Source: Acidobacteriota bacterium (GTDB taxonomy: Bacteria > Acidobacteriota > Vicinamibacteria > Vicinamibacterales > UBA8438). Taken from it: DNA of 64,000 nt. The stretch is taken from positions 69,108 through 133,107 of the forward strand of contig VXME01000040.1 of NCBI GenBank assembly GCA_009861545.1, in the 5' to 3' direction. Position 1 is the first letter of the stretch. Every line of letters starts with the position of its first letter. Positions 38,166-47,368 of this stretch are shown in pieces. A program made the translations under genes and the position numbers. Below the pieces are notes generated by a model that was not told where the DNA came from, searched no databases, and saw only the letters and a program-made list of their open reading frames with translations.

Positions 38166-39075
38166 CGGGGGCGGGAGCGGCCGATCCCTCCGCCCTCGTC
38201 AGCACCAGGCCGCCCAGCACGAGTACGGCGCCGCCGATGCGGGCAGCCCCGAGCGGCTCTCCCAGCCAGACGGCCCCGACCGCCATGGCGGCGACCGGCA
38301 CGAGATTGGAGTAGACCGAGGTCCGGGCGCTGCCGAGTCTCTTGACGCCGGTGTACCAGATGATGTGCGCCACGGAGAGCGCCAGGAACCCCGAGACGAC
38401 GAGCGCCACCCACGCCCAGCCGCTGACGGCTCCCCAGTCGAGCTCCAGCAGATCGGGCACCCCGAACGGCGCGTAGCACAGCGTGCCGACCAGCGTGGCG
38501 TAGGCCGACAACTGAAGCGGCGAGTAGCGTACCAGCAGCGCCCGCGATCCGGTCGTGTACCAGGCCCAGCACCAGAGGGCGACCAGCGTCATGGCGTCGC
38601 CGGTGAGCGTCGTCGGCGTGGCGCCGGCCCCCCGCCCGGCCACCAGATAGACGCCGGCCACGGCAAGCGCGACCCCCAGCCACTGACGCCCGCCGACCGC
38701 TTCCCGCCGCCGACTCAGCGCGTTGAGCGCCAGCACGGCGATCGGCATGCAACCGAGGATCAACGAGCTGTTGGCGACGGTAGTGCGCGCCAGACCGCTG
38801 ACGAAAGCCAACTGATAGCCGCAATGGCCAACCGCGCCCAGAGCCACCAGCGCCGGCCAGTCGCGGCGGGCGGGAACCGCCTCGCCGGACAGACGCGAGG
38901 CGCACAGAAGCACCACACACGCCGTCGCGATCCGCAGTGCGTTGAACGCGAAGGCCGGAATCTCCTCGATGGCGGACTTGACGACCGAAAAGTTGCTGCC
39001 CCAGATCAGCACCAGGAGCAGCAGAAGCGCATCGAGCGGGGTCAGGCTGATGCGGAGCGTTCCGCGGCTCACCAC
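38152..39075 (-). CDS. EamA-family (drug/metabolite) transporter
   Basis: A 307-aa inner-membrane protein with ten predicted helices arranged as two EamA repeats (LIWGSNFSVVKSAI in the first; ALSVAHIIWYTGVKRLGSARTSVYSNLVPVAAM in the second). Members export amino acids, metabolites or drugs; the substrate cannot be read from sequence. Start is one of two adjacent GTG codons (39075 or 39072). The 3' end overlaps the convergent propeller gene. Confidence 0.87.
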   Translation of the reverse strand: MVSRGTLRISLTPLDALLLLLVLIWGSNFSVVKSAIEEIPAFAFNALRIATACVVLLCASRLSGEAVPARRDWPALVALGAVGHCGYQLAFVSGLARTTVANSSLILGCMPIAVLALNALSRRREAVGGRQWLGVALAVAGVYLVAGRGAGATPTTLTGDAMTLVALWCWAWYTTGSRALLVRYSPLQLSAYATLVGTLCYAPFGVPDLLELDWGAVSGWAWVALVVSGFLALSVAHIIWYTGVKRLGSARTSVYSNLVPVAAMAVGAVWLGEPLGAARIGGAVLVLGGLVLTRAEGSAAPAPVTTR

Positions 39076-39119
39076 GGGCGCCGTCCCGGCACCGCGGCGG
39101 AACGGATTGCCCCCGTGCG

Positions 39120-39148
39120 TTGCCTCATCGGTGGCCCCTTGGTATCAT
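39120..39148 (+). promoter_or_regulatory. Candidate promoter of the atpZ-I-B-E-F operon
   Basis: TTGCCT (39120-39125), 17-nt spacer, TATCAT (39143-39148). Transcription would begin near 39155, about 90 nt before atpZ, in the gap divergent from the EamA gene. Confidence 0.6.
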
Positions 39149-39244
39149 TGGCTGTTTGTTCGGTCGCGGAGGGCGGTCGCCATATCAGATTGCTTCGGCT
39201 GCAGGGCCGGCGGCCCTCGAAGCGCGCCGGTGGCGGGAAAGAGA

Positions 39245-39487
39245 ATGCCCGGCGAGCGGGAGTCGTTCGTAGCCGGGTCCCTGCGGCATCTGCAAGACAA
39301 TATCCGCAGGGCCGGACCGGCTGCAACGGCCAGCTATTCGTTGATTGGAGCCGTTCTCCTGCTCGGTGGCGGAGGACATCTGGTAGACCGCTGGCAGGGG
39401 ACGGAACCCTGGGGGCTGCTGGCGGGTCTGTTGACCGGACTGGTCGTCGGGTTCTACGAGCTGGCGAAGACGGTCTGGAAGCCGTGA
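39245..39487 (+). CDS. atpZ: AtpZ/AtpI-type ATP synthase accessory protein
   Basis: An 80-aa protein with two predicted helices (about 27-42 and 52-74) of the AtpZ type: GAVLLLGGGGHLVDRW, then PWGLLAGLLTGLVVGFYEL. AtpZ and AtpI are encoded at the head of many atp operons and help c-ring assembly or Mg2+ handling. Three nt separate it from the next gene. The start is inferred from family length; the open frame begins earlier. Confidence 0.75.
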   Translation: MPGERESFVAGSLRHLQDNIRRAGPAATASYSLIGAVLLLGGGGHLVDRWQGTEPWGLLAGLLTGLVVGFYELAKTVWKP

Positions 39488-39490
39488 CTG

Positions 39491-39841
39491 ATGGGGACCG
39501 TCTGGATAGCGGCCGCGATTCTGGCCACTGGGAGCGCACTGCTGGCGCTGGTCGTGTCCGATGCGGCGGTCGAGATCATGCTCGGGCTGTTGGCCCCGCT
39601 GGTCGTCGCCCTTGGCTCGTGGAGACTGATGGAAAGCGCGCACCGACGCAGTCCGGAGCGCTTGTCGCGATTGATGGTTTATGCGTTCCTGGGGAAGCTC
39701 GTGTTCTTCGCCGTCTACCTGACCGTGACCGTCGGCGCCTTTTCGCTCGACAGGACGTGGTTCATCGGCGCCTTCGCCGTCTCGTTCGTGGTTCTGCACC
39801 TCACCGAGGCCGTGCAGTTGCAACGCCTGCAAGCCGGTTGA
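39491..39841 (+). CDS. atpI: AtpI-like membrane protein
   Basis: A 116-aa protein with four predicted helices, located between atpZ and atpB, the usual place of atpI. Conservation is low (weak ATP synthase I resemblance, with LGKLVFFAVYLTVTVG in helix 3), so identification rests mainly on topology and position. The role would be chaperoning c-ring assembly. Confidence 0.65.
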   Translation: MGTVWIAAAILATGSALLALVVSDAAVEIMLGLLAPLVVALGSWRLMESAHRRSPERLSRLMVYAFLGKLVFFAVYLTVTVGAFSLDRTWFIGAFAVSFVVLHLTEAVQLQRLQAG

Positions 39842-39896
39842 CCGGACGAGACCGGAGCGGACCTTCCACCTGACGCATCCAGACTTCAACAGAAGC

Positions 39897-40865
39897 ATGC
39901 AGCAACCCGACCACACCGAAGCGACGGAACAAGCCGCCGGACACGTCGAAGCCGCGGAACACGCCGGCGATCACGCCGCGGAAGGATTCAATGCAGGCGA
40001 AGTGATCATCGAGCACGTCGCGAACAGCTCGTTCGAGCACCCGATCCTGCATCTGCCGCCGCTCCTCGGCATCGACTTCTCGGTGACGAAGCACGTCTTC
40101 ATGCTGCTCCTGGTGGCGACCGCGGTCTTCCTGCTGGTCACGACCGCCGTGCGGCGCTACCTGCGGCAGGACCGACTCGTACCGGGCGGCTTCATGAACG
40201 CCCTGGAGTTCGTCGTCGAGTTCATCCGGGACTCGATCGTACTGCCGAACGTGGGCGCGAAGTACGTCGGAACGTGGGCGCCGCTCGTGCTCACCTTCTT
40301 CTTCTTCATCCTGGGCGCGAACATGATCGGGCTGATTCCGATCTTCGAGGTGCTCGGTCTGATCGACCACTACGTGCTGCATACCGGCGAGCACTCGCTC
40401 ATCAAGAACATCGTTCACGGCGGGACGACCGCTACGGGAAACTTCAACGTCACCGCGGCCCTTGCCACCATCACGTTCGTCTCGATCATCGTCGCCGGCA
40501 GCCTGGCCCACGGCTTCATCCGGCACTGGATCAACCTGGTGCCCCACGGACTCGCCTGGCCGCTCTACATTCTGCTGATCCCGATCGAGATCATGGGCAT
40601 GTTCGTCAAGCCGTTTGCGCTCACGATGCGACTGGCCGCCAACATGACCGGCGGACACATCGCGATCCTGGCGATTCTGTCGTTCGTGTTCATCTTCACG
40701 GAGCAGTTCGGTTCCGCGGCCGGCATCGGGGTCGGCATCGTCGCCTCGATACCGCTTGCCGTCGGCATCAACGCACTCGAGATCATCATCGTCTTCGTCC
40801 AGGCGTATGTCTTCACGCTGCTGTCGGCCGTGTTCATCGGCATGGCCATCAACGTGCATCACTAG
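39897..40865 (+). CDS. atpB: ATP synthase F0 subunit a
   Basis: A 322-aa stator subunit forming the proton half-channels. The essential arginine is Arg245 in FALTMRLAANMTGGH, and the C-terminal helix NALEIIIVFVQAYVFTLLSAVFIG is conserved. The His/Glu/Ala-rich N-terminal 35 residues and a loop (HTGEHSLIKNIVHGG) before helix 4 lengthen it over the E. coli protein. It lies 19 nt before atpE. Confidence 0.96.
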   Translation: MQQPDHTEATEQAAGHVEAAEHAGDHAAEGFNAGEVIIEHVANSSFEHPILHLPPLLGIDFSVTKHVFMLLLVATAVFLLVTTAVRRYLRQDRLVPGGFMNALEFVVEFIRDSIVLPNVGAKYVGTWAPLVLTFFFFILGANMIGLIPIFEVLGLIDHYVLHTGEHSLIKNIVHGGTTATGNFNVTAALATITFVSIIVAGSLAHGFIRHWINLVPHGLAWPLYILLIPIEIMGMFVKPFALTMRLAANMTGGHIAILAILSFVFIFTEQFGSAAGIGVGIVASIPLAVGINALEIIIVFVQAYVFTLLSAVFIGMAINVHH

Positions 40866-40884
40866 GGAAACGGAGGTTACCTGA

Positions 40885-41103
40885 ATGGAAGAGCTTCACC
40901 TGCTCGGTGCGGGATTGGGACTCGGGATGATCGTGATCGGTGCGGGTCTGGGAATCGGCAGATTCGCCGCCGCCGCCGCCGAGGGTATCGCAAGGCAACC
41001 GAACGCCGCGGCGCAGATTACCGGCGCCATCAACCTGCCGCTGTTCTTGCTCGAAGGCGTCGCGATTCTGGCCGAGGTCTTCATTCTGATCCTCATGCTG
41101 TAG
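40885..41103 (+). CDS. atpE: ATP synthase F0 subunit c
   Basis: A 72-aa hairpin of two helices forming the rotor ring. The polar loop ARQPN and the ion-binding carboxylate Glu57 (FLLEGVAIL) are in place. The Gln and Ser/Thr that accompany Glu in sodium-binding c subunits are replaced by Ile and Gly, so a proton-type ring is expected. Arg26 within helix 1 (GIGRFAAAAAEG) is unusual. A strong GGAGG precedes the start. Confidence 0.96.
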   Translation: MEELHLLGAGLGLGMIVIGAGLGIGRFAAAAAEGIARQPNAAAQITGAINLPLFLLEGVAILAEVFILILML

Positions 41104-41113
41104 GAATCGGATC

Positions 41114-41620
41114 ATGGACAATCCGCTCGTCCAGCTCGATCCGGGACTGTTCTTCTGGACCATAGCGGTCTTCCTGACGCTGCTGTTCCTGCTGAAGAAG
41201 TTCGCGTGGGGACCGCTCCTCGCGGCGCTCGAGGAACGGAAGGCCGGGATCCGCAAGTCACTCGACGACGCCGACACCGCCAAGCGCGAGCTGGCGGAGT
41301 TGCAGTCGACGACCAGCGCCCTCATCGGCAAGGCTCGCACCGAAGCCGACGCCATCCTGTCGGAGGCACGGGCGGACGGTGCGAAAATCCGACAGGAACT
41401 GCGCGAACTCGCGCAGCAGGAAGCACAGGCGATCAAGCGCGACGCTCAGCAGCAGATCCAGTTGGAACGGGATCGTACCGTTTCCGAGCTTCGCCGGGAG
41501 GCGGTGGAGCTGTCGGTGATGATTGCCTCGAAGCTCATCCGCCGGAACCTGACCCGGGAAGACAACGCGGCGCTCATCGACGAGGCGCTGCAGCAGGTCG
41601 ACTCCAACCGCATTCAGTGA
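41114..41620 (+). CDS. atpF: ATP synthase F0 subunit b
   Basis: A 168-aa peripheral-stalk subunit with one N-terminal membrane helix (about 10-28, FFWTIAVFLTLLFLLKKF) and a long charged helix typical of the b dimer. It is the last atp gene here. The delta, alpha, gamma, beta and epsilon genes that normally follow are absent; the next gene is nuoN on the other strand. Confidence 0.95.
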   Translation: MDNPLVQLDPGLFFWTIAVFLTLLFLLKKFAWGPLLAALEERKAGIRKSLDDADTAKRELAELQSTTSALIGKARTEADAILSEARADGAKIRQELRELAQQEAQAIKRDAQQQIQLERDRTVSELRREAVELSVMIASKLIRRNLTREDNAALIDEALQQVDSNRIQ

Positions 41621-41627
41621 GGCAGCC

Positions 41628-41653
41628 CCGCCGCCCTTTGTTCGGGGCGGCGG
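41628..41653. terminator. GC-rich hairpin after atpF
   Basis: A 9-bp stem, CCGCCGCCC/GGGCGGCGG, with an 8-nt loop starting TTTGTT, 8 nt after the atpF stop. First of three hairpins in the convergent atpF/nuoN gap. No T-run follows. Confidence 0.5.
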
Positions 41654-41739
41654 CGGCCCCCCGGCTCAGCGACCCCATCGCTGAACGCCGTCCCGCGCAC
41701 ATCAGCCACCCCACCACGGGCGCCGGCTGCAAGACCCTG

Positions 41740-41762
41740 CGCGACCCGACCGACGGGTCGCG
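41740..41762. repeat. Perfect 9-bp inverted repeat between atpF and nuoN
   Basis: CGCGACCCG, 5-nt loop, CGGGTCGCG. Second of three hairpins in the 214-bp convergent gap. Confidence 0.55.
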
Positions 41763-41776
41763 TTGAGCATTCGCCG

Positions 41777-41805
41777 GCCAGAGTCCTGCGGCGCAGGACT
41801 CTGGC
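41777..41805. terminator. 13-bp hairpin with 3-nt loop downstream of nuoN
   Basis: A perfect 13-bp stem (GCCAGAGTCCTGC and its complement) around GGC, 30 bp beyond the nuoN stop. It is the strongest hairpin in the gap and probably stops both the atp and nuo transcripts, although there is no T-run. Confidence 0.55.
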
Positions 41806-41834
41806 TGGCTCGAGCGTCGGAGGAACGTCCAGGC

Positions 41835-43304
41835 CTACCGGAGCGCCGCAGTCGACACGGCCGAGCCGAACATGTCGGCGGCGATCTGCGCGTGGTCGAA
41901 CAGAACCTGGGGATAGACGCCGAACAGAAGGGAACCGACGACGGCAATGACCAGTGCGGTCGCCATGGCGGGACTCATCACGATGTCCGAGCCGGCCGTC
42001 TCGTCCTTCAGCCACATGAAGACGATGACCCGGTAGTAGTAGTAGAGCGAGATGACGCTGTTGACGACGAAGATGACCGCGAGCCAGACGAAACCCGACT
42101 CGATAGCGGCCCCGAACAGCCACAGCTTGCCCATGAATCCGGCGGTCGGCGGAATGCCGCCGAGCGACAACATGAAAATCAACATGGCGATCGCGGCAAA
42201 GGGCTTGCGGAGATACAGCCCGCTCAGGTCCTTGAGCTCGTCGCCGATGACATCCTGCCGCCGCAGCATGGCCACCACGGCGAAGGCGCCGAGCTGCATG
42301 AACACGTAGACCCAGAGATACACCAGCGCCGCCGCGACCCCGCGCTCCGTCGCCGCCACCACGCCGATCAGGATGTAGCCGGCGTGCGCGATGGACGAAT
42401 AGGCGAGCATGCGCTTGATGTTGCTCTGCGTGATCGCGGCGATGTTGCCCACGGTCATCGTGACCGCGGCGAGCACCCAGAAGAGCAGTTGCCAGTCGGC
42501 GACCAGACTCGGCAGTCCCTCGATGAAGATCCGCAGAATCATCGCGAACGAAGCCGCCTTGGAGCCGACCGACAGGTACGCCGTCACCGGAGTGGGGGCC
42601 CCCTCGTAGACGTCCGGCGCCCACATGTGGAACGGGACCGCCGCGATCTTGAATCCCATCCCGGCGACCAGCAGCACCAGCGCCAGCGACACCGTCAGGC
42701 TCCGCTCGCCCCCGGCCAGCGCCTCGGCCATGCCGCTGAGGTGGGTCGTACCCGTGGCGCCATAGAACAACGACATGCCGTAGAGCAGGATGCCGAGCGA
42801 GAATGCGCCGAGCAGGAAGTACTTGACCGACGCCTCGTTCGACCGCTGGTTGGGCTTCAGATACCCCGCCAGGATGTAGAACGAGATGGCCATCGTCTCG
42901 AGCCCGATGAAGAGCGTGATCAGGTCGATGCCGCTCGCCATGAACAGCATGCCGAGCGTCGCACAGAGGATGAGGAAGTAGTACTCGCCGGCGCGGACGG
43001 CCTCGACGCGCAGGTATGACGGCGACATCAGGACCGTCAGCAGCGCCGACACGATGATGATCACCTTGAAGAACGTCGCGAAGCCGTCGACCGCCAGCAG
43101 CCCGGCCGAGATCGTCGTGTCCACGCCGGTGAACCCGCCGACCGCCGCCCCGGTCACGGCCAGGGTGAGCAGGGTCATGCCCAGGGTCGCCTCTTCGCGA
43201 CGCGGAAACAGGACGTCGATCACGAGGACGAGCAACGCCCCGCCCGTGAGCAGCAACTCGGGCAGCAAGTAGTAGAAGTCGGCGGCAGTGAACCCGGCAG
43301 GCAT
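41835..43304 (-). CDS. nuoN: NADH-quinone oxidoreductase subunit N
   Basis: An antiporter-like membrane subunit of complex I (489 aa, about 14 helices). It carries the conserved proton-path Glu in IGLETMAISFYIL and lysines in SKAASFAMILR and MLAYSSIAHAGYI contexts. Last gene of the minus-strand nuo operon. Length and motifs are normal. Confidence 0.96.
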   Translation of the reverse strand: MPAGFTAADFYYLLPELLLTGGALLVLVIDVLFPRREEATLGMTLLTLAVTGAAVGGFTGVDTTISAGLLAVDGFATFFKVIIIVSALLTVLMSPSYLRVEAVRAGEYYFLILCATLGMLFMASGIDLITLFIGLETMAISFYILAGYLKPNQRSNEASVKYFLLGAFSLGILLYGMSLFYGATGTTHLSGMAEALAGGERSLTVSLALVLLVAGMGFKIAAVPFHMWAPDVYEGAPTPVTAYLSVGSKAASFAMILRIFIEGLPSLVADWQLLFWVLAAVTMTVGNIAAITQSNIKRMLAYSSIAHAGYILIGVVAATERGVAAALVYLWVYVFMQLGAFAVVAMLRRQDVIGDELKDLSGLYLRKPFAAIAMLIFMLSLGGIPPTAGFMGKLWLFGAAIESGFVWLAVIFVVNSVISLYYYYRVIVFMWLKDETAGSDIVMSPAMATALVIAVVGSLLFGVYPQVLFDHAQIAADMFGSAVSTAALR

Positions 43305-43334
43305 GCTTGTTCCTGATGCTCCTGGCGAAGAGGA

Positions 43335-44912
43335 CTAGCGCCCGCCGCCTCGTACCGGCGCCTCGATCACGACCGGCCCACCCGGCCCGCGGCCGTCGAC
43401 GAGCGCCGCGAAGCGCGGCGTATAGTCGCTGTTCACGCGCATCATGACCTTGTCCACCGAGGTCTCGAGCCGGTCGAGGAACGGCTTCGGATAGAGCCCG
43501 ATCCAGACCGCCAGCACCAGCAGCGGGACGAACGTGACGAACTCCCGCATGCTGAGATCCGGCAGGTTCTCGTTCTTGGGATTGTCCACCGTGCCGAACA
43601 TCGTGCGCTGGTACAGCCAGAGCATGTAGGCGGCGCCGAGGACGATGCCGGACGCGGCGAAGAACGCCCAGGTCTTCTGCACGACGAAGACGCCCTGCAG
43701 GATCAGGATCTCGCCGATGAACCCGTTCAGGGTCGGCAGCCCGATGGACGACATCGTCATGATGAGGAACACCGCGGCGTAGACCGGCATGACCTTCGAC
43801 AGCCCCCCGTACTCGGCGATGAGCCGGGTATGCCGGCGCTCGTACACGATGCCGACGATGAGGAACAGCGCGCCGGTCGAGATGCCGTGGTTGAGCTGCT
43901 GGACGATGCTGCCGGTGATGCCCACCGGCGTCAGGGCGAACATGCCCAGCATCACCATCCCCATGTGGCTGACGCTGGAGTAGGCGACCAGGCGCTTCCA
44001 GTCCCGTTGCGCCATCGCCACCAGGGCCCCGTAGACGATCCCGATGATCGACAGCGCGGCGACCAGCGGCACGAACGCGGCGGTCCCCTCCGGCAGAATC
44101 GGCAGGCTGAAACGGATGAAGCCGTACGTCCCCATCTTCAGGAGGACGGCCGCCAGGATGACCGAGCCCGCAGTCGGCGCGTCGGTGTGGGCGTCGGGCA
44201 GCCAGGTGTGGAACGGGAACATCGGCACCTTGACCGCGAAGCCCAGGAAGAACGCCAGGAAGATCCACCACTGCATGTCCGCCGGGATGCTCAACTGGTG
44301 GAACTGGGTGACGTCGAACGTGTACACCCCGGTGACGCTGTGGTTGTAGAAGTAGACGGCGAGGATGCCGAGCAGCATGACGACACTGCCGACCAGGGTG
44401 AACAGGAAGAACTTGATGGCGGAGTACAGCCGGTTGTCGCTGCCCCAGATGCCGATCAGGAAGTACATCGGCACCAGCATCACTTCCCAGAACAGGAAGA
44501 ACAGCAGGAAGTCGAGCGAGACGAACGCGCCGATCATCCCGGTCTGCAGCATCAACAGGAAGATGTAGTACTCCTTGACCCGCATGGTGATCGCGGTCCA
44601 GGACGACAGCACCGCGATGACGCCCATCAGCGTCGTCAGCAGGATCAGTAGCACGCTGAAGCCGTCGACCCCGAGGAAGTACTCCGCGCCGATGGAAGGA
44701 ATCCACGGCAGGCGCTCCACGAACTGGAAGTCCGGATTCGCCGTGTCGTAGTGGAACCAGAGCGGCAACGACACCAGGAAGCCGATGAATACGGCGACGT
44801 TGGCGATCCAGCGGATCACGTCCTCCTGCCGCTTCGGCACGAACAGCAGCACGAGCGCGCCGACGAGCGGCGTGAACAGAATCAACGACAGCAGGCTGGA
44901 GTCATTACTCAT
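43335..44912 (-). CDS. nuoM: NADH-quinone oxidoreductase subunit M
   Basis: Antiporter-like subunit (525 aa, about 14 helices). The key Glu lies in FFLFWEVMLVPMYFLIGIWG, and Lys/His motifs in AVKVPMFPFHTWLPDAHTDAPT and KRLVAYSSVSHMGMVMLG. It lies 12 nt downstream of nuoL and 30 nt before nuoN. Confidence 0.97.
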   Translation of the reverse strand: MSNDSSLLSLILFTPLVGALVLLFVPKRQEDVIRWIANVAVFIGFLVSLPLWFHYDTANPDFQFVERLPWIPSIGAEYFLGVDGFSVLLILLTTLMGVIAVLSSWTAITMRVKEYYIFLLMLQTGMIGAFVSLDFLLFFLFWEVMLVPMYFLIGIWGSDNRLYSAIKFFLFTLVGSVVMLLGILAVYFYNHSVTGVYTFDVTQFHQLSIPADMQWWIFLAFFLGFAVKVPMFPFHTWLPDAHTDAPTAGSVILAAVLLKMGTYGFIRFSLPILPEGTAAFVPLVAALSIIGIVYGALVAMAQRDWKRLVAYSSVSHMGMVMLGMFALTPVGITGSIVQQLNHGISTGALFLIVGIVYERRHTRLIAEYGGLSKVMPVYAAVFLIMTMSSIGLPTLNGFIGEILILQGVFVVQKTWAFFAASGIVLGAAYMLWLYQRTMFGTVDNPKNENLPDLSMREFVTFVPLLVLAVWIGLYPKPFLDRLETSVDKVMMRVNSDYTPRFAALVDGRGPGGPVVIEAPVRGGGR

Positions 44913-44924
44913 GACAGTGTCCGA

Positions 44925-47039
44925 TTACCGGGCGACGAGGAACCAGGTCACGAACGCGAACACGCCGAGCAGCGTGACGAACGCGTAATTCTGAATCAGG
45001 CCGGTCTGCGCCCGGCGGAAAGCGTAGCTGGCTTCCCCGCAGAGCCAGGCGGTCAGGTTGACGAGGCCGTCCACGACGTACTTGTCGAGGACGTGCGACA
45101 CCCAGGCCGCCGCAATGGTCGTCCAGCCGGTCCCGTTGACGGCGCCGTCCACGACCTGGCGATCGACGGCCCACAAGCCGCCGGCGCTGCCCATCGTTCC
45201 CCGCACGACGGTCGCGTCGTACAGCTCGTCGACGTAGTACTTGTTGGTCAGCACGCGGTGCGGGCCGGCGAAGCTCGCGGCCATGCGTTCGGCTTCTTCG
45301 GGCCGCTCGACGTAGTTCCGGTACGCAAACCAGATGCCGCCGAGTGCGATCAGCACCGAGAACGCCATCAGGCCCAGCTCGCCGAGCAGCGACATGTGGT
45401 GGACCTCCTCGGCGGCGTGCGCGCCCTCCGCCACGAAGCTCGGATGCAGGAAGTGCTCGATCGTCGCCGTCCAGGGCCAGACGGCCTCGAAGGCGATTGG
45501 CACGCCGACGAAGCCCGCCAGCATCGCGCCGACCGCCAGCACCACGAGCGGGATCGTCATCCACCGGGGCGACTCGTGCGGACCGTGCCACGCATGTCCG
45601 TGCCCATCGTCGTCGTGTCCGTGATCCTCGGCGCCATGTCCCCACGCCGGGCCGCGGTAGGCGCCGAAGAAGGTCATGTTGATGAGCCGGAACATGTAGA
45701 ACGCGGTCAGCATCGCCGTCACGACGCCCAGGCCCCAGAGCACCTTGTCCGGCACGAAGACACCGTGGTGGAGGTACGTGCGGAACAGGATCTCGTCCTT
45801 GCTGAAGAACCCGGAGAACGGCGGGATGCCGGCTATCGCCACCGCGCCGATCGCCATCGTGAGCGCGGTCACCGGCATGTACTGCCGCAACCCGCCCATC
45901 CGGCGCATGTCCTGCTCCTCGTTCATCCCGTGGATGACCGACCCGCTCCCGAGGAAGAGGAGCGCCTTGAAGAAGGCGTGGGTCATCAGGTGAAAGGCGG
46001 CCGCGCCGAAGGCGCCGACGCCCGTGGCGAGGAACATGTAGCCGAGCTGCGAGACGGTTGAGTACGCCAGCACCCGCTTGATGTCGGTCTGCACCAGACC
46101 GATGGTGGCGGCAACGAGCGCGGTGAGCACACCGACGATCGCGACGACCTCCATCACCATCGGCGCATGGGTGAACAGCACCGCGTTGCGGCAGACCATG
46201 TAGACGCCGGCCGTCACCATCGTCGCCGCGTGGATCAGGGCCGATACCGGGGTCGGGCCCTCCATCGCATCCGGCAGCCAGACGTAGAGCGGAATCTGGG
46301 CGCTCTTGCCCGTCGCGCCGATGAACAGGAACAGGCAGATGGCCGAGATGACGCCGAATCCGACGGCGGCGGTCTCCACCGGCATGTGCGAGGCGGCCTC
46401 GGCCACGGCGCGGAAATCGAGCGTGCCGAACGTGAAGAAGACGAGAAAGACGCCGAGCACGAAGCCCCAGTCGCCGATCCGGTTGACGATGAACGCCTTC
46501 TTCCCCGCGTCCGAGGCGCTCTTCTTCTGGTACCAGTAGCCGATCAGCAGGTACGAGCAGAGGCCGACGCCCTCCCAGCCCACGAACATGACCAGGAAGT
46601 TGCTCCCCAGGACCAGGGTGAGCATGAAGAAGCAGAACAGGTTCAGGTAGCAGAAGAAGCGCGCGACGCCGCCTCGCGGCTCGTGCTCGATGTAGCCGAT
46701 GGAGTAGATGTGGATCAGGAACCCGATGCCGGTGACGATGAGCAGCATCATCGCCGACAGCGGATCGAGCGTGAACGACCAGTCCACCGAGAACGAGCCG
46801 ATGCCGTCGACCGTGTCGAGCGGGATCGGCGGGATCCAGCTCGCCACCGTCACCTGGTGGAACCGCTCCTCGGTCCCGAGCAGCTCCCAGAAGGCCACGA
46901 GGCTGAGCCACAGCGCCCAGCCCATCATGAACGAAGCCAGCACGCCGGCAAGCCGCTTGCCGAAGAAGCGAATCCCTATCAGGCCGTTGATGGCGGCGCC
47001 GATGCCGGGCAGGAGCGGGATCAGCCAGATTGATTCCAT
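44925..47039 (-). CDS. nuoL: NADH-quinone oxidoreductase subunit L
   Basis: The most distal proton-pumping subunit (704 aa). It has the antiporter core (FVGWEGVGLCSYLLIGYWYQ; SAQIPLYVWLPDAMEGPTPVSALIHAATMV; KRVLAYSTVSQLGYM) and an extended C-terminus that would form the lateral helix. A His/Asp-rich loop (GHGAEDHGHDDDGHGHAWHG) lies in the C-terminal third, a possible metal-binding or disordered insertion. Ten nt after nuoK. Confidence 0.97.
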   Translation of the reverse strand: MESIWLIPLLPGIGAAINGLIGIRFFGKRLAGVLASFMMGWALWLSLVAFWELLGTEERFHQVTVASWIPPIPLDTVDGIGSFSVDWSFTLDPLSAMMLLIVTGIGFLIHIYSIGYIEHEPRGGVARFFCYLNLFCFFMLTLVLGSNFLVMFVGWEGVGLCSYLLIGYWYQKKSASDAGKKAFIVNRIGDWGFVLGVFLVFFTFGTLDFRAVAEAASHMPVETAAVGFGVISAICLFLFIGATGKSAQIPLYVWLPDAMEGPTPVSALIHAATMVTAGVYMVCRNAVLFTHAPMVMEVVAIVGVLTALVAATIGLVQTDIKRVLAYSTVSQLGYMFLATGVGAFGAAAFHLMTHAFFKALLFLGSGSVIHGMNEEQDMRRMGGLRQYMPVTALTMAIGAVAIAGIPPFSGFFSKDEILFRTYLHHGVFVPDKVLWGLGVVTAMLTAFYMFRLINMTFFGAYRGPAWGHGAEDHGHDDDGHGHAWHGPHESPRWMTIPLVVLAVGAMLAGFVGVPIAFEAVWPWTATIEHFLHPSFVAEGAHAAEEVHHMSLLGELGLMAFSVLIALGGIWFAYRNYVERPEEAERMAASFAGPHRVLTNKYYVDELYDATVVRGTMGSAGGLWAVDRQVVDGAVNGTGWTTIAAAWVSHVLDKYVVDGLVNLTAWLCGEASYAFRRAQTGLIQNYAFVTLLGVFAFVTWFLVAR

Positions 47040-47049
47040 GACAGCAGGC

Positions 47050-47358
47050 TCACCAGCGCATGATCTGGATCTCGTCGATGTTCACCGTCTCCTTGTTGCG
47101 GTAGAAGGCGATGATGATGCCCAGCCCGACGGCCGCCTCGGCCGCCGCCACCGCGATCACGAAGACGACGAAGACCTGTCCGGAGAGATCCTGAAGCCGG
47201 TCGGACAGCGCGATCAGGTTGATGTTGACCGCGTTCAGAATGAGCTCGATCGACATGAAGATGATGATGACGTTGCGCCGCACGAGGACGCCGATCACGC
47301 CGATCATGAAGAGCGCGGCCGACAACAGGCTGTAGTGCAGTGGGGTGATCTCGAGCAC
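47050..47358 (-). CDS. nuoK: NADH-quinone oxidoreductase subunit K
   Basis: Three-helix subunit of 102 aa with the conserved Glu residues of the proton pathway ([26 protein letters not shown]). The start is GTG preceded by GAGGG. It lies 10 nt after nuoJ. Confidence 0.96.
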   Translation of the reverse strand: MLEITPLHYSLLSAALFMIGVIGVLVRRNVIIIFMSIELILNAVNINLIALSDRLQDLSGQVFVVFVIAVAAAEAAVGLGIIIAFYRNKETVNIDEIQIMRW

Positions 47359-47368
47359 GCGCTTCCCT

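Noticed and set aside
40885-41103. Sodium-translocating c subunit
   Set aside because: The Gln in helix 1 and Ser/Thr after the carboxylate needed for sodium coordination are Ile and Gly here.
41614-44706. 1030-codon minus-strand frame over nuoN and nuoM
   Set aside because: Out-of-frame reading of two conserved membrane-protein genes; Arg/His-rich and lacking helices.
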